Shown here: one piece after another, positions 9,311 through 17,931 of the stretch
How the letters are laid out: every line of letters starts with the position of its first letter
Numbering within the stretch: the stretch's first letter is position 1
Assembly: GCA_942493035.1 (NCBI GenBank)
Contig: OW818666.1
Coordinates: forward strand, 4,836,001 to 4,900,000
Direction of reading: 5' to 3'
From: WRGT01 sp942493035
Lineage (GTDB): Bacteria; Spirochaetota; UBA4802; UBA5550
DNA: 64,000 bases
Program-made: the position numbers and the translations under genes
The notes under the pieces: generated by a model
Told to the model about the DNA's origin: nothing
The model's input: the letters and a program-made list of their open reading frames with translations, nothing else
Databases searched by the model: none

Positions 9311-10891
9311 ATGAAAAGAGTAAGTCTTTTACTCGCTTTGCTTCTTTCAGCACTTATGTTTCTGTCTGTTACCTCTTGCGGTAAAGGCGGAGACAAAACC
9401 GGTGGTGTTCTGGTATTCGGCCGGGCCGCTGATTCGGTTGGACTCGATCCAGGGAGAGAAACTGACGGGGACTCGCTTTATATTGCTGATAATGTTTTTG
9501 AAAATCTTGTTGAATTTGTAAATGGAACAACTGATGTTGTGCCATGTCTTGCTGAAAAATGGGATATGTCTACTAACGGTCTTGAATTTACATTTTATCT
9601 GAAAAAAGGGATTAAATTCCATGACGGAACTGACATGAATGCTGATGCGGTTGTATACTCAATTGCACGTCAGTTTAAAAAGACTCACTCTGCCTATAAG
9701 TACGGTCCATGGCAGTACTGGCAGGCCATGGGAATGGACGGAATTATTAAGGATATAGTTAAGGTTGATGATTATAAAGTGAAAATCACTCTTATTAAAA
9801 AAGAGGCACCTTTCCTTGCAAATCTTGCAATGCAGTTTGCTGCAATAGTATCTCCAACAGCTGCTGAAAAGTACAAAGAGAATTTTAAAAATAATCCTGT
9901 AGGAACAGGTCCTTTTAAATTTGTGCAGTGGATAAAGGATGACTCAATCATTCTCGAAAAGAATCAGACATACTGGAGAGAGAAAGCATTCCTCGACAGA
10001 CTTATACTCAAAGTTATTCCTGAAGCAACAGCAAGATATCTTTCACTTAAAAAAGGTGAAGTAGATATTATTGATTACCCTTCTCCTGAAGATATTGAAA
10101 ACATCAAATCAGATTCTAATCTTAAAATTGTTGAACAGCCGGGTCTTAATGTGGGCTATCTTGCTATGAATCAGATGAAGAAGCCTTTTGATAATGTGCT
10201 TGTACGTCAGGCTGTAAACAATGCAATCAATAAGGCTGATATCATTAAAGCTGTTTACGGCAACATGGGGGTACCGGCGAAGAATCCTCTTCCTCCGACT
10301 ATGTGGTCTTACAACGATTCAGTTAAAGATTATAACTTCGATCCGAAGATGGCTAAAGAGCTTCTGAAAAAAGCCGGACTTGAAAAAGGATTTGAAACAA
10401 CACTATGGGCTATGCCTGTATCAAGACCGTACAATCCTAACGCGAGAAAGGTTGCTGAAATTATGCAGTCACAGCTTAAGGAAGTTGGAATTACTGTTAA
10501 GATCGTTTCATATGAGTGGGGAACATATCTTGATAAAATTGCATCATTCGAGCATGATATGTGTCTGATCGGATGGACAGGGGACAATGGGGATCCGGAC
10601 AACTTCCTTTATGTTCTTCTTTCCGAAGACGCGACAAGAAAACCTGCCCAGAATTATGCTAACTGGAAAAATCCTGAATTTAATAAAAAGATCAAGCAGG
10701 CAAAAGAAACTTTTGATAAAGATAAGAGAACTGCTCTTTATAAAGAAGCACAGACTATTTTCCATGAAGATGCTCCATGGGTTCCTGTTGCTCATTCAAT
10801 CGTAATTGAACCGATGAAAAAAACTGTTATGGATTTCAAACTCTCTCCACTTGGAAAACGTGAGTTCAGAGAAGTCTGGATTAAGAAGTAA
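9311..10891 (+). CDS. dppA: Dipeptide/oligopeptide-binding lipoprotein (SBP family 5)
   Basis: A 526-residue extracellular solute-binding protein of the DppA/OppA family. I place the start at the ATG at 9311 (MKRVSLLLALL), because AAGGAG lies 6 bases upstream. An in-frame ATG at 9296 has no Shine-Dalgarno. The signal peptide ends in lipobox VTSC. Family hallmarks follow: a DSVGLDPGRETD opening, FTFYLKKGIKFHDGT and VGTGPFKFVQW. The gene heads an operon with two permeases and two ATPases. A strong hairpin just after the stop should protect its mRNA and give more binding protein than permease. The substrate (di- or oligopeptide, nickel or another compound) cannot be fixed from the sequence. Confidence 0.92.
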   Translation: MKRVSLLLALLLSALMFLSVTSCGKGGDKTGGVLVFGRAADSVGLDPGRETDGDSLYIADNVFENLVEFVNGTTDVVPCLAEKWDMSTNGLEFTFYLKKGIKFHDGTDMNADAVVYSIARQFKKTHSAYKYGPWQYWQAMGMDGIIKDIVKVDDYKVKITLIKKEAPFLANLAMQFAAIVSPTAAEKYKENFKNNPVGTGPFKFVQWIKDDSIILEKNQTYWREKAFLDRLILKVIPEATARYLSLKKGEVDIIDYPSPEDIENIKSDSNLKIVEQPGLNVGYLAMNQMKKPFDNVLVRQAVNNAINKADIIKAVYGNMGVPAKNPLPPTMWSYNDSVKDYNFDPKMAKELLKKAGLEKGFETTLWAMPVSRPYNPNARKVAEIMQSQLKEVGITVKIVSYEWGTYLDKIASFEHDMCLIGWTGDNGDPDNFLYVLLSEDATRKPAQNYANWKNPEFNKKIKQAKETFDKDKRTALYKEAQTIFHEDAPWVPVAHSIVIEPMKKTVMDFKLSPLGKREFREVWIKK

Positions 10892-10906
10892 TACGGATAT
10901 AGTAAT

Positions 10907-10934
10907 GAAGGCGCGGAGACATATCCGCGCCTTC
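10907..10934. terminator. Intra-operon hairpin between dppA and dppB
   Basis: A perfect 11-bp stem, GAAGGCGCGGA and TCCGCGCCTTC, with a 6-base loop and no following T-run. This is more likely a stabilising or attenuating structure after the highly expressed binding-protein gene than a full terminator. Confidence 0.65.
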
Positions 10935-11032
10935 ACATTGCAATGGAAGACCGCGTCTTTTAAGTAATATATGTACCCCTGATTAACGGAGGCACATATA
11001 TCATTTAAAAACAATTTTTTCCGGAGTTTATA

Positions 11033-12049
11033 ATGTACAGGTTTATTTTAAAGAGGCTAGGGCTTCTTATCCCGACTCTTTTTGGCGTCATCACGCTGGT
11101 GTTTTTTATGCTGGCACTCTCTCCAGGCGATCCGGTGAGAGTAATGCTTGGTGAAAGAGCAAATAAGGAAGCAGTAGAAAATCTCAAAGCTGAAATGGGC
11201 CTCGATAAGCCCATGAGCGAGCAGTATGTTCTCTATTTAAAACGTATTGTGCGGTTTGATTTCGGCAAGTCGATAAAAACCGGCGCCAATGTAATAGATG
11301 AGATAACGGCGCGTTTCCCTGCCACTATCGAGCTTACACTATTTGCGATGTTTCTTGCAATTGTTGCCGGTGTTTTTATCGGTGTGATCTCGGCTACTAA
11401 GAGATATTCATTTATAGATTATGCGTCGATGTTCGGGGCGCTCTTCGGAGTATCAATGCCTGTATTCTGGCTGGGGCTTGTTCTGATAATAATTTTTTCT
11501 GTAAATCTTAACCTTCTTCCCACGGGGGGAAGAATGGATATCAGGTATTACTTTACGCCCATAACAAATTTTTATATAATTGATGGTTTCATTCATTTTT
11601 TCAAAACCGGTGATCTGAACGTACTGGGCTCTGCTCTCTCCCATATAATTCTTCCGGCGGTAACGCTTGGGACAATCCCGCTTGCTATTATTGCACGGAT
11701 TACAAGAAGTTCCATGCTTGAAGTTCTTAAACAGGATTATATTAAAACAGCAAGAGCTACCGGTATGCCGGAACGGAAAGTCATATTCAAGTATGCGCTC
11801 CGCAACGCGCTCCTTCCGGTTGTTACTGTAATAGGGCTTCAGTTTGGTATGCTTCTTTCCGGAGCAATACTCACTGAGACAATTTTTGCCTGGCCGGGAA
11901 TCGGTAAATGGCTGTACCATGCAATCGAAGCGAGAGATTTTCCTGCAGTACAGGGGGGGATAATTGTGATATCGGTATGTTTTGTATTGATCAATCTTTT
12001 TGTTGATCTGCTCTATACAGTAATTAATCCGAAGATACGTACAGAATAA
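11033..12049 (+). CDS. dppB: Dipeptide ABC permease DppB
   Basis: A 338-residue inner-membrane permease. It has the standard MYRFILKRLGLLIPTLFGV start, an extracytoplasmic segment after TM1, about six helices, and the coupling loop KTARATGMPERKVIFKYALR characteristic of DppB/OppB. Start supported by CCGGAG 7 bases upstream. Second gene of the operon. A 206-codon antisense frame lies within it and is a shadow. Confidence 0.93.
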   Translation: MYRFILKRLGLLIPTLFGVITLVFFMLALSPGDPVRVMLGERANKEAVENLKAEMGLDKPMSEQYVLYLKRIVRFDFGKSIKTGANVIDEITARFPATIELTLFAMFLAIVAGVFIGVISATKRYSFIDYASMFGALFGVSMPVFWLGLVLIIIFSVNLNLLPTGGRMDIRYYFTPITNFYIIDGFIHFFKTGDLNVLGSALSHIILPAVTLGTIPLAIIARITRSSMLEVLKQDYIKTARATGMPERKVIFKYALRNALLPVVTVIGLQFGMLLSGAILTETIFAWPGIGKWLYHAIEARDFPAVQGGIIVISVCFVLINLFVDLLYTVINPKIRTE

Positions 12050-12073
12050 AAGAATAAGGTCAGTAATAATCAT

Positions 12074-12148
12074 ATATCCCCGCCGCCTTAGGCGGCGGGG
12101 ATAATAAATTTTTTACTTTATAAAACTTATGGAATAAATAATTGAATA
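12074..12148. repeat. Family-2 repeat between dppB and dppC
   Basis: CCCCGCCGCC pairs with GGCGGCGGGG around a TTA loop. It is followed by the family tail: ATAATAAA, a T-run, ACTTTATAAAACTTATGG and AATAAATA. Related copies are at 491, 34034, 42764 and 61269. It lies inside the operon. Confidence 0.85.
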
Positions 12149-12160
12149 AGGTTATAATAA

Positions 12161-13057
12161 ATGAATTTCAGTTTAAATAAAATATTTTTCAAAAGAGATG
12201 AAGCTGGAAACATCGATTCAATCTGGCTTGAAAACTGGATGTCTCTGAAAAAAAACAGATCTGCAATGTTCGGGCTTTATATGATTCTATTTTTTATTAT
12301 CATAGCGATTTTTGCTCCATTGATTGCCCCGCACGATCCGCTGTTGCAGAATATAGATTTACGGAAGCTTGCACCGTTTACAAACGGTTATATACTCGGA
12401 ACTGATGATTTCGGCCGTGATCTTTTATCCAGAATTATTTATGGTGCGCGGATATCGATTGTTATAGGTTTTTTCTCAGTGGCAATATCACTTATATTCG
12501 GTTCCCTCATCGGGCTTATATCGGGATTTTATGGAGGGTGGTTTGACCGGTTTTCAATGGGTATAATTGATATCATGCTGGCATTCCCCTATATCCTTTT
12601 AACGATAGTTATCGTTGCGCTTCTGGGGCCGACTCTTTTAAATGCCATGATTGCAATCGGTATTGCCAGGCTGCCTCAGTATGCCAGAGTAATGAGAGCT
12701 TCGGTTCTTGCGGAAAAATCTGCGGAATATGTTGAGGCTGAACGTTCACTTGGCGTAAGCAATGTGGAACTTATTTTTATGTCGATACTCCCTAACTGTC
12801 TTGCGCCTATTATTGTTCAGGCGACTCTAGGCATAGGCGGTGCTATTATAGAATCGGCAGCGCTTTCATTTCTGGGACTTGGAGCACAGCCTCCGACTCC
12901 CGAGTGGGGCCTTATGATTGCCTCATCGCGCGAGTTCATATCCAATGCATGGTGGATTGTCACTTTTCCCGGTATCGCTATTCTTCTTGCTGTTCTCGGT
13001 TTTAATCTTCTGGGTGACGGAATACGCGATGTTCTTGATCCGAGATTAAAGGACTGA
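12161..13057 (+). CDS. dppC: Dipeptide ABC permease DppC
   Basis: A 298-residue permease. The N-terminal helix is followed by the OppC-type motif LAPFTNGYILGTDDFGRDLLSR spread over residues 66-87, and by the EAA loop EAERSLGVSNVELIFMSILP. About six helices. No strong ribosome-binding site is visible; AAGG lies about 10 bases before the ATG. The family-2 repeat separates it from dppB, yet strand and order keep it in the operon. Confidence 0.93.
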   Translation: MNFSLNKIFFKRDEAGNIDSIWLENWMSLKKNRSAMFGLYMILFFIIIAIFAPLIAPHDPLLQNIDLRKLAPFTNGYILGTDDFGRDLLSRIIYGARISIVIGFFSVAISLIFGSLIGLISGFYGGWFDRFSMGIIDIMLAFPYILLTIVIVALLGPTLLNAMIAIGIARLPQYARVMRASVLAEKSAEYVEAERSLGVSNVELIFMSILPNCLAPIIVQATLGIGGAIIESAALSFLGLGAQPPTPEWGLMIASSREFISNAWWIVTFPGIAILLAVLGFNLLGDGIRDVLDPRLKD

Positions 13058-13070
13058 CAGGAGGAGATAC

Positions 13071-14066
13071 ATGGATAATAATAGATTACTCGATATAAAA
13101 GGTTTAAACGTTTCATTTTACACTCAGAAGGGAGTTGTAAAAGCTGTAAGAGATCTTGACCTCTGGATTAATAAAGGTGAAACTCTGGCACTTGTTGGAG
13201 AGTCGGGATGCGGAAAGTCTGTCACTGCCGCATCAATTTTGAGGCTTATTCCGGAGCCGCCCGGAAAAATAGATTCAGGTGAAATAATTCTGGAGGGGAG
13301 AGATCTTCTTAAACTTTCGGCAAAGGAGATGCAGTCAATACGCGGAGACCGGATTTCAATGATATTCCAGGAACCGATGTCGTCACTTAATCCTGTATTC
13401 AGAATCGGTGATCAGATTGCAGAGGTCTTCATAACTCACTACGGATACAAAAAGAAAGAGGCTCTTGAAAAAGCAGTTGAGATGCTTGATCTGGTAAAAA
13501 TTCCTGCACCGGAAAAGAGAGTTAAATCATACCCGCATCAGCTTTCAGGCGGGATGAGGCAGAGGGTAATGATTGCAATGGCTCTTTCATCTCCGAATCC
13601 CGGACTTATGATTGCAGATGAACCTACAACAGCCCTTGATGTTACAATACAGGCGCAGATTCTTGATCTTATGAAAGAGCTGCAGCAGAAGATTCATATG
13701 TCGCTTCTGCTTATCACGCACGATATGGGTGTGGTTGCCGAGATGGCTAACCGCGTTGCAGTAATGTATGCCGGAAGAAAAGTTGAGGCTGGAGACGTTT
13801 ATACAATTTTCGAAAAACCGATGCATCCTTATACAGTGGGGCTTCTTAACTCAATGCCATCTAACGAAAAGTATAAACACTCCGGAAGACTGGAGGCGAT
13901 AGACGGTAATGTCCCGAGTCTGCTGAATATCGGTGACGGATGTCCATTCGAAAGCAGATGTAAATATGCAAAAGATATATGTAAAAAAGAATTTCCCGTG
14001 ATGAAAGATTTCGGCAATGATCATGCGGTATGGTGCCATTTTGCCGGCGAGATAGATTTTAATTGA
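13071..14066 (+). CDS. dppD: Dipeptide ABC transporter ATPase DppD
   Basis: A 331-residue ATPase with Walker A GESGCGKS, Q-loop IFQEPMSSLNP, signature LSGGMRQR, Walker B LMIADEPTTALD and switch ITHDMGVV. The C-terminal oligo_HPY region contains the Cys motif CPFESRCKYAKDIC ... WCHF, which in DppD/OppD relatives is associated with an iron-sulfur or zinc site. RBS GGAGGAG 6 bases upstream. The gene lies 13 bases after dppC. Confidence 0.94.
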   Translation: MDNNRLLDIKGLNVSFYTQKGVVKAVRDLDLWINKGETLALVGESGCGKSVTAASILRLIPEPPGKIDSGEIILEGRDLLKLSAKEMQSIRGDRISMIFQEPMSSLNPVFRIGDQIAEVFITHYGYKKKEALEKAVEMLDLVKIPAPEKRVKSYPHQLSGGMRQRVMIAMALSSPNPGLMIADEPTTALDVTIQAQILDLMKELQQKIHMSLLLITHDMGVVAEMANRVAVMYAGRKVEAGDVYTIFEKPMHPYTVGLLNSMPSNEKYKHSGRLEAIDGNVPSLLNIGDGCPFESRCKYAKDICKKEFPVMKDFGNDHAVWCHFAGEIDFN

Positions 14067-14110
14067 TTCCTGTCATTGAAATAATGGTGCATGTTCGGTA
14101 TAAGATGTTT

Positions 14111-14187
14111 TTTAAGGGGTATAAGGGGCTTAGCCCCTTCGGATGCCCCCCAGGGGTCACTGCCGGCCGCATAGAGTGCGGCCGCTT
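14111..14187. repeat. Family-4 repeat between dppD and dppF
   Basis: GGGGTATAAGGGGCTTAGCC is followed by CCTTCGG, then CCCCCCAGGGG, then a third hairpin of GCCGGCCGC and GCGGCCGC. A second copy at 17821-17893 has the same order but a different third hairpin. It interrupts the operon without an obvious T-run. Confidence 0.75.
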
Positions 14188-14225
14188 GGAATCAGTTTGG
14201 AAATTAATTTGTTAAAGGAACAGCT

Positions 14226-15188
14226 ATGGAAAAGATACTGGAAGTAAAAAATCTTAAGAAACATTTTGAAATAAAGAAAGAGAAGGGTGGTGCTCCGCAG
14301 ATTTTAAAGGCAGTTGACGGAGTCTCCTTCGATGTATATAAAGGTGAAACTCTGGGGATTGTAGGGGAATCGGGATGCGGAAAATCGACCCTTGGTAAGA
14401 CTATACTCAATCTCTACAGGAAGAGTGACGGTGAAGTTATATATGATGGAGTCGATATCTCTTCACTTCCGGATAAGGCGCTCAAGGAGTACCGGAAAAA
14501 GATGCAGATGATTTTTCAGGATCCGTTCTCATCTCTCAATCCGAGAAAAAAGATTTCATATATTCTTACACAACCTATGAGAATTCACAAAATGGGTACT
14601 GCGGCAAAACTTGACAGCGAAGTGGACCGGCTTATGACTGAGGTGGGCCTTGATGTAAACTACAAAAAACGCTATCCGCATCAGTTCTCCGGAGGTCAGC
14701 GACAGAGAATAGGCATTGCAAGAGCATTTTCTCTCCATCCGGAATTCATTGTTTGTGATGAAGCGGTATCTGCCCTCGATGTCTCTGTACAGGCGCAGAT
14801 ATTAAATCTTTTAATGGATCTTCAGGCAAAATATAAATTTACATATATATTCATCGCACATGATCTAGCCGTTGTTGAACTTATTTCTGATAGAATTATT
14901 GTAATGTATCTCGGACGGATTGTTGAGATTGCACGGAAAGAGGAACTCATCTCCAACCGGCTTCATCCCTACACAAAGGCTCTATTCGAAGCGTTTCCGG
15001 AAATGAATCCGAGAAACAAGAGAGAGAAGAAGATTGTAGTTGGCGATGTGCCCTCTCCGATTAATCCTCCATCGGGATGTCATTTTCATCCCAGATGCCC
15101 GAATGTCATGGATAAGTGCAGAGTGGAATATCCTGAACTTAAAGAAAATTCTCCGGAACATAAAGTCGCATGCTGGCTCTATGAGTAA
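14226..15188 (+). CDS. dppF: Dipeptide ABC transporter ATPase DppF
   Basis: A 320-residue ATPase, partner of DppD. Walker A is GESGCGKS, Q-loop MIFQDPFSSLNPR, signature FSGGQRQR, Walker B FIVCDEAVSALD and switch IAHDLAVV. The C-terminal oligo_HPY tail has the cysteine motif CHFHPRCPNVMDKCR. RBS AAAGGAA 7 bases before the ATG. Last gene of the operon. The substitution of Ala for Pro in Walker B (DEA instead of DEP) is common in DppF/OppF proteins. Confidence 0.94.
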   Translation: MEKILEVKNLKKHFEIKKEKGGAPQILKAVDGVSFDVYKGETLGIVGESGCGKSTLGKTILNLYRKSDGEVIYDGVDISSLPDKALKEYRKKMQMIFQDPFSSLNPRKKISYILTQPMRIHKMGTAAKLDSEVDRLMTEVGLDVNYKKRYPHQFSGGQRQRIGIARAFSLHPEFIVCDEAVSALDVSVQAQILNLLMDLQAKYKFTYIFIAHDLAVVELISDRIIVMYLGRIVEIARKEELISNRLHPYTKALFEAFPEMNPRNKREKKIVVGDVPSPINPPSGCHFHPRCPNVMDKCRVEYPELKENSPEHKVACWLYE

Positions 15189-15225
15189 TTTGTAAATTTA
15201 TTCCGGTTAAGCTTAATTAATCTTT

Positions 15226-15591
15226 TCAGCGCTGACGGATTTTTAGATTTGATTTCTCATTATGTTTTAACAGATGCCTGCATCTTTTTTTAGCGGCATC
15301 GGCTAAATGGACAATCTGAGATTCAATATCTGTTCCGTTCAGGAGTTCAATAAACTCCGGAATTTCTTTTACTCTTTCGCTGTAATTAAAGCCTCTTTCG
15401 GAATCCACATCCAGCGTTATATCATCAATGCGTATATCGGCATTACTCTTAATCCCTTTTTTTACAACCTCTCTAGCTGCCATTGAAAATGAGTTCATAA
15501 GATCTACTCTGTCTTCTGAATGGCTTATTTTTTCCCTGAAGGAGTGAGAAACTTCCCTTAATTCTGAAGATAACGACCTTGTAGCAGTCAT
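15226..15591 (-). CDS. Hypothetical protein, 121 residues
   Basis: A soluble, charged protein with no signal peptide, membrane segment or recognised motif. The N-terminal half is predicted helical (ATRSLSSELREVSHSF), the middle holds alternating acidic strands (IRIDDITLDVDSERGF), and the C-terminus is basic. GGGAGG lies 7 bases before the ATG, which strongly supports that it is translated. It converges with the end of the dpp operon (37 bases apart). I do not recognise the family. Confidence 0.65.
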   Translation of the reverse strand: MTATRSLSSELREVSHSFREKISHSEDRVDLMNSFSMAAREVVKKGIKSNADIRIDDITLDVDSERGFNYSERVKEIPEFIELLNGTDIESQIVHLADAAKKRCRHLLKHNEKSNLKIRQR

Positions 15592-15801
15592 ATAAAACCT
15601 CCCTTGTTCATGGTCTCACATGAATGAAATATAATTAATTCAGAGTAAGAATCAATTTTTTCCAGAATTTATTCTTTAACTTTTTTGAATTAAAAAAAGC
15701 ACAGGCATGCTTATAAAAGGGCTCTTTCCCCTTAAACCCGGCAAATATTGAGTTTAAGGAATTACCCCGGAGTTCAGTGTTAAGAAATAATACAGGTGTT
15801 T

Positions 15802-16440
15802 TTAAAGTGTTGTCCCTGTTCCCATGGGGCTGTATGGACTGGTTAATGTTTCATTTTTTGCTTTAATCCAGAAATAATATGAAGTTGCTGATGACAATCC
15901 AGATAAGGTGTAATTTGTAGTGGTTATGTCTCCGCCCTGCTGAACAGCATCCAATGAGTTGCTTGTTGCACTATACCAGACTTCATAAGCAGTTGCACCG
16001 GGGACAGCATTCCATGTGAGTATAAGCATGCTGGCGATTGGTGCCGCAGTGGGTAAATCCGGAGGAGCCAGTACTGTTAACGGAACTGTTGAAGGTGTGC
16101 CTGAGCCGGATGCTATAATTAAGGATGTACCTCCGGCTTCACGGAGCATCTTAATCCATACATAATACATAGTTCCGTTTGAAAGTCCTGCTATTGTGTA
16201 ATTTGTTACAGTAATGTCGCTCCCTCCGAACTGGTATGCAGAATAGGGATCGTCAGTTGTATTATACCAGATTTCATAAGCGACTGCATCTTCTACCGGT
16301 GACCAGCTTAAGTAGAGTTCTCCGTCACCGGGAGTTATTTCCAGTTTGCTGTGACCAGTATTTGCAAATTCAAACATTTCATTGCGTTCACAGGAGAGTA
16401 TAGTGGAGACAGTCAGCAGGATTATAAATAATTTTCTCAT
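15802..16440 (-). CDS. Lipoprotein with two fibronectin type III domains
   Basis: A 212-residue lipoprotein: signal peptide with lipobox TILSC (Cys17), then two FN3 domains at about 30-115 and 122-212. Each has the pattern L-x-L-x-W-x-x-V ... A-Y-E-[IV]-W-Y ... T-N-Y-T-[IL]-x-G-L-S ... YY-x-W-I-K. The two domains are clearly related and probably arose by duplication. FN3 lipoproteins are frequent surface or periplasmic proteins in free-living spirochaetes; the partner is unknown. RBS GGAG 8 bases upstream. Isolated gene. Confidence 0.85.
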   Translation of the reverse strand: MRKLFIILLTVSTILSCERNEMFEFANTGHSKLEITPGDGELYLSWSPVEDAVAYEIWYNTTDDPYSAYQFGGSDITVTNYTIAGLSNGTMYYVWIKMLREAGGTSLIIASGSGTPSTVPLTVLAPPDLPTAAPIASMLILTWNAVPGATAYEVWYSATSNSLDAVQQGGDITTTNYTLSGLSSATSYYFWIKAKNETLTSPYSPMGTGTTL

Positions 16441-16538
16441 AATTTTATCTCCATCTAAAAGTAAGAGTGTATAATCAGTTTAAGAAAAAAATATCTCCGG
16501 TCAACTTTTTTCTTAAAAAAAAATTATAAGGATCTGAT

Positions 16539-16616
16539 TTAGCCGCTCAAAAACCGGCTGGGTTTTATCTTCGTCGAGTTGGAGATTATTTTTAACGCTA
16601 TTTTTTGAGTATTTAC
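16539..16616. repeat. Degenerate family-1 element
   Basis: The left arm CGCTCAAAAACCGG and right arm TTTTTTGAGTATTTAC are recognisable, as is TTTTATCT beside a decayed central hairpin. It is about 78 bp, shorter than the 89-bp copies. Confidence 0.65.
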
Positions 16617-16673
16617 AATCAGATGCGGTCAGTTAACGATTACCGATTAATTTTTATTTGAATAGCCGTAATA

Positions 16674-17576
16674 TCAGTCTCCATCAACTTTAAACAGGTC
16701 TGTGCTCAGATACTTTTCTCCCCGGTCTGCAAATATTACAACAATAGTCCCCTGCTTGATGGATTTTGCAACCTCAATTGCAGCTATCATGGCCGCGCCG
16801 CTGCTCATCCCGACGAAGATTCCTTCATCGGTAACAATCCGCCGTGACATCTCAAAGGCTTTTTTGCTCTCAATCATTATTGTTTCATCTATCATGGATG
16901 GATCATAGATTGCGGGGACAATTGCCTCCTCCATGTTTTTGAGACCCTGTATATAATGACCTTTTTCAGGGTGAGCCGAGACGACTTTGATATCCGGATT
17001 TTTTTCCTTCAGATATTTTCCGATCCCCATTATTGTACCAGAGGTGCCAAGTGCAGATACAAAGTAGTCAAGAGTCCCCTTTGTCTGTTTCCATATTTCA
17101 TCTGCGGTTGTGCGGTAGTGTGCCATCTTGTTGAATTCATTTGAAAATTGATCAGGCATAAAATATCTGTCAGGATGTTGAGATGCAAGTTCACGGGCTT
17201 TTGAAATAGCTCCATCGGTACCGAATTTTTCATCTGTAAGAACTATTTTTGCTCCGAATGCCTGTATCATTTTACGCCGTTCAATAGATACAGATTTAGA
17301 CATTACAATTTCAACCTTGTATCCCTTTACTGCTCCGATCATAGCAAGCCCTATGCCTGTGTTGCCCGATGTGGGCTCAATAATCGTCTGCCCCTTTTTC
17401 AGCTTCCCCTCATGCTCGGCCTGCTCAATCATCTTGAGTGCTATCCTGTCTTTTATACTTCCTGTGGGATTGAACCCCTCAAGTTTTGCCAGGATTGTTA
17501 CATTTTCATTCGGATTTAATCTGTTGATTCTAACCAGCGGTGTGTTCCCGATTGTGCCGAGGATATCTGATTTCAT
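16674..17576 (-). CDS. cysK: Cysteine synthase (PLP-dependent, CysK/CysM family)
   Basis: A 300-residue fold-type II PLP enzyme that makes L-cysteine from an activated serine and sulfide. The PLP lysine is in NPTGSIKDR, the substrate loop is TSGNTG, and the PLP-phosphate loop is GTSGTIMGIGKYL. The C-terminal part (HYIQGLKNMEEAIVPAIYDP ... YLSTDLF) resembles mycobacterial CysM-type enzymes, which use O-phosphoserine, more than classical CysK. A Lys stands where the mycobacterial enzyme has its phosphoserine-selecting Arg, so the donor could be O-acetylserine or O-phosphoserine. Monocistronic. RBS GGAAG 7 bases upstream. Confidence 0.9.
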   Translation of the reverse strand: MKSDILGTIGNTPLVRINRLNPNENVTILAKLEGFNPTGSIKDRIALKMIEQAEHEGKLKKGQTIIEPTSGNTGIGLAMIGAVKGYKVEIVMSKSVSIERRKMIQAFGAKIVLTDEKFGTDGAISKARELASQHPDRYFMPDQFSNEFNKMAHYRTTADEIWKQTKGTLDYFVSALGTSGTIMGIGKYLKEKNPDIKVVSAHPEKGHYIQGLKNMEEAIVPAIYDPSMIDETIMIESKKAFEMSRRIVTDEGIFVGMSSGAAMIAAIEVAKSIKQGTIVVIFADRGEKYLSTDLFKVDGD

Positions 17577-17691
17577 TTTTTTCTTCCGGTTATTATGAGT
17601 TATGTCTGTAGAGTATCAGAACTGTTTTACAGAATAATTGAAAGCAGGACTGCTTTTGTCAAGAATGTAATACTGTAAAATAGTTTTTAGA

Positions 17692-17777
17692 ATCTGCTTA
17701 TAAGCCGGAAGAAAATTGTTCTGCGTAGTGCCGGTGGCGCGGCATATATAAAAGACTCCTGTTTTCTGAGTAGTCAC
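17692..17777. repeat. Degenerate inverted family-1 element
   Basis: Read on the minus strand: GTGACTACTCAGAAAACAGG, then TTTTATATATGCCGCGCC, then GAACAATTTTCTTCCGGC and TTATAAGCAG. This follows the family-1 order with several mismatches. Confidence 0.55.
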
Positions 17778-17820
17778 AAACCCCGCCGCTTTTGGCAACT
17801 GTGAAATAAAAAAACTTTGC

Positions 17821-17893
17821 AGGGTATAAGGGGCGGCAGCCCCTTAAAAAGTCCCCCGCAGGGGACATTACTGTCACACTGAGTGTGACAGCC
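17821..17893. repeat. Family-4 repeat, second copy
   Basis: AGGGTATAAGGGGCGGCAGC is followed by CCCTTAAAAAG, then TCCCCCGCAGGGGA, then a GTCACACT/AGTGTGAC hairpin. The order is the same as at 14111. Confidence 0.75.
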
Positions 17894-17931
17894 CTTGAGT
17901 TTCATATGAGTTATATATAGCTACATTGTAA

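Larger units (their letters stand above)
17577..17931. other. Repeat-filled intergenic region
   Basis: It contains a degenerate family-1 element (17692-17777) and a family-4 element (17821-17893). A 60-codon minus frame across it is repeat-derived and not credible. No gene or promoter seen. Confidence 0.6.

Noticed and set aside
11453..12073. 206-codon minus-strand frame opposite dppB
   Set aside because: Antisense to a conserved permease, unusual residue mix, no RBS.
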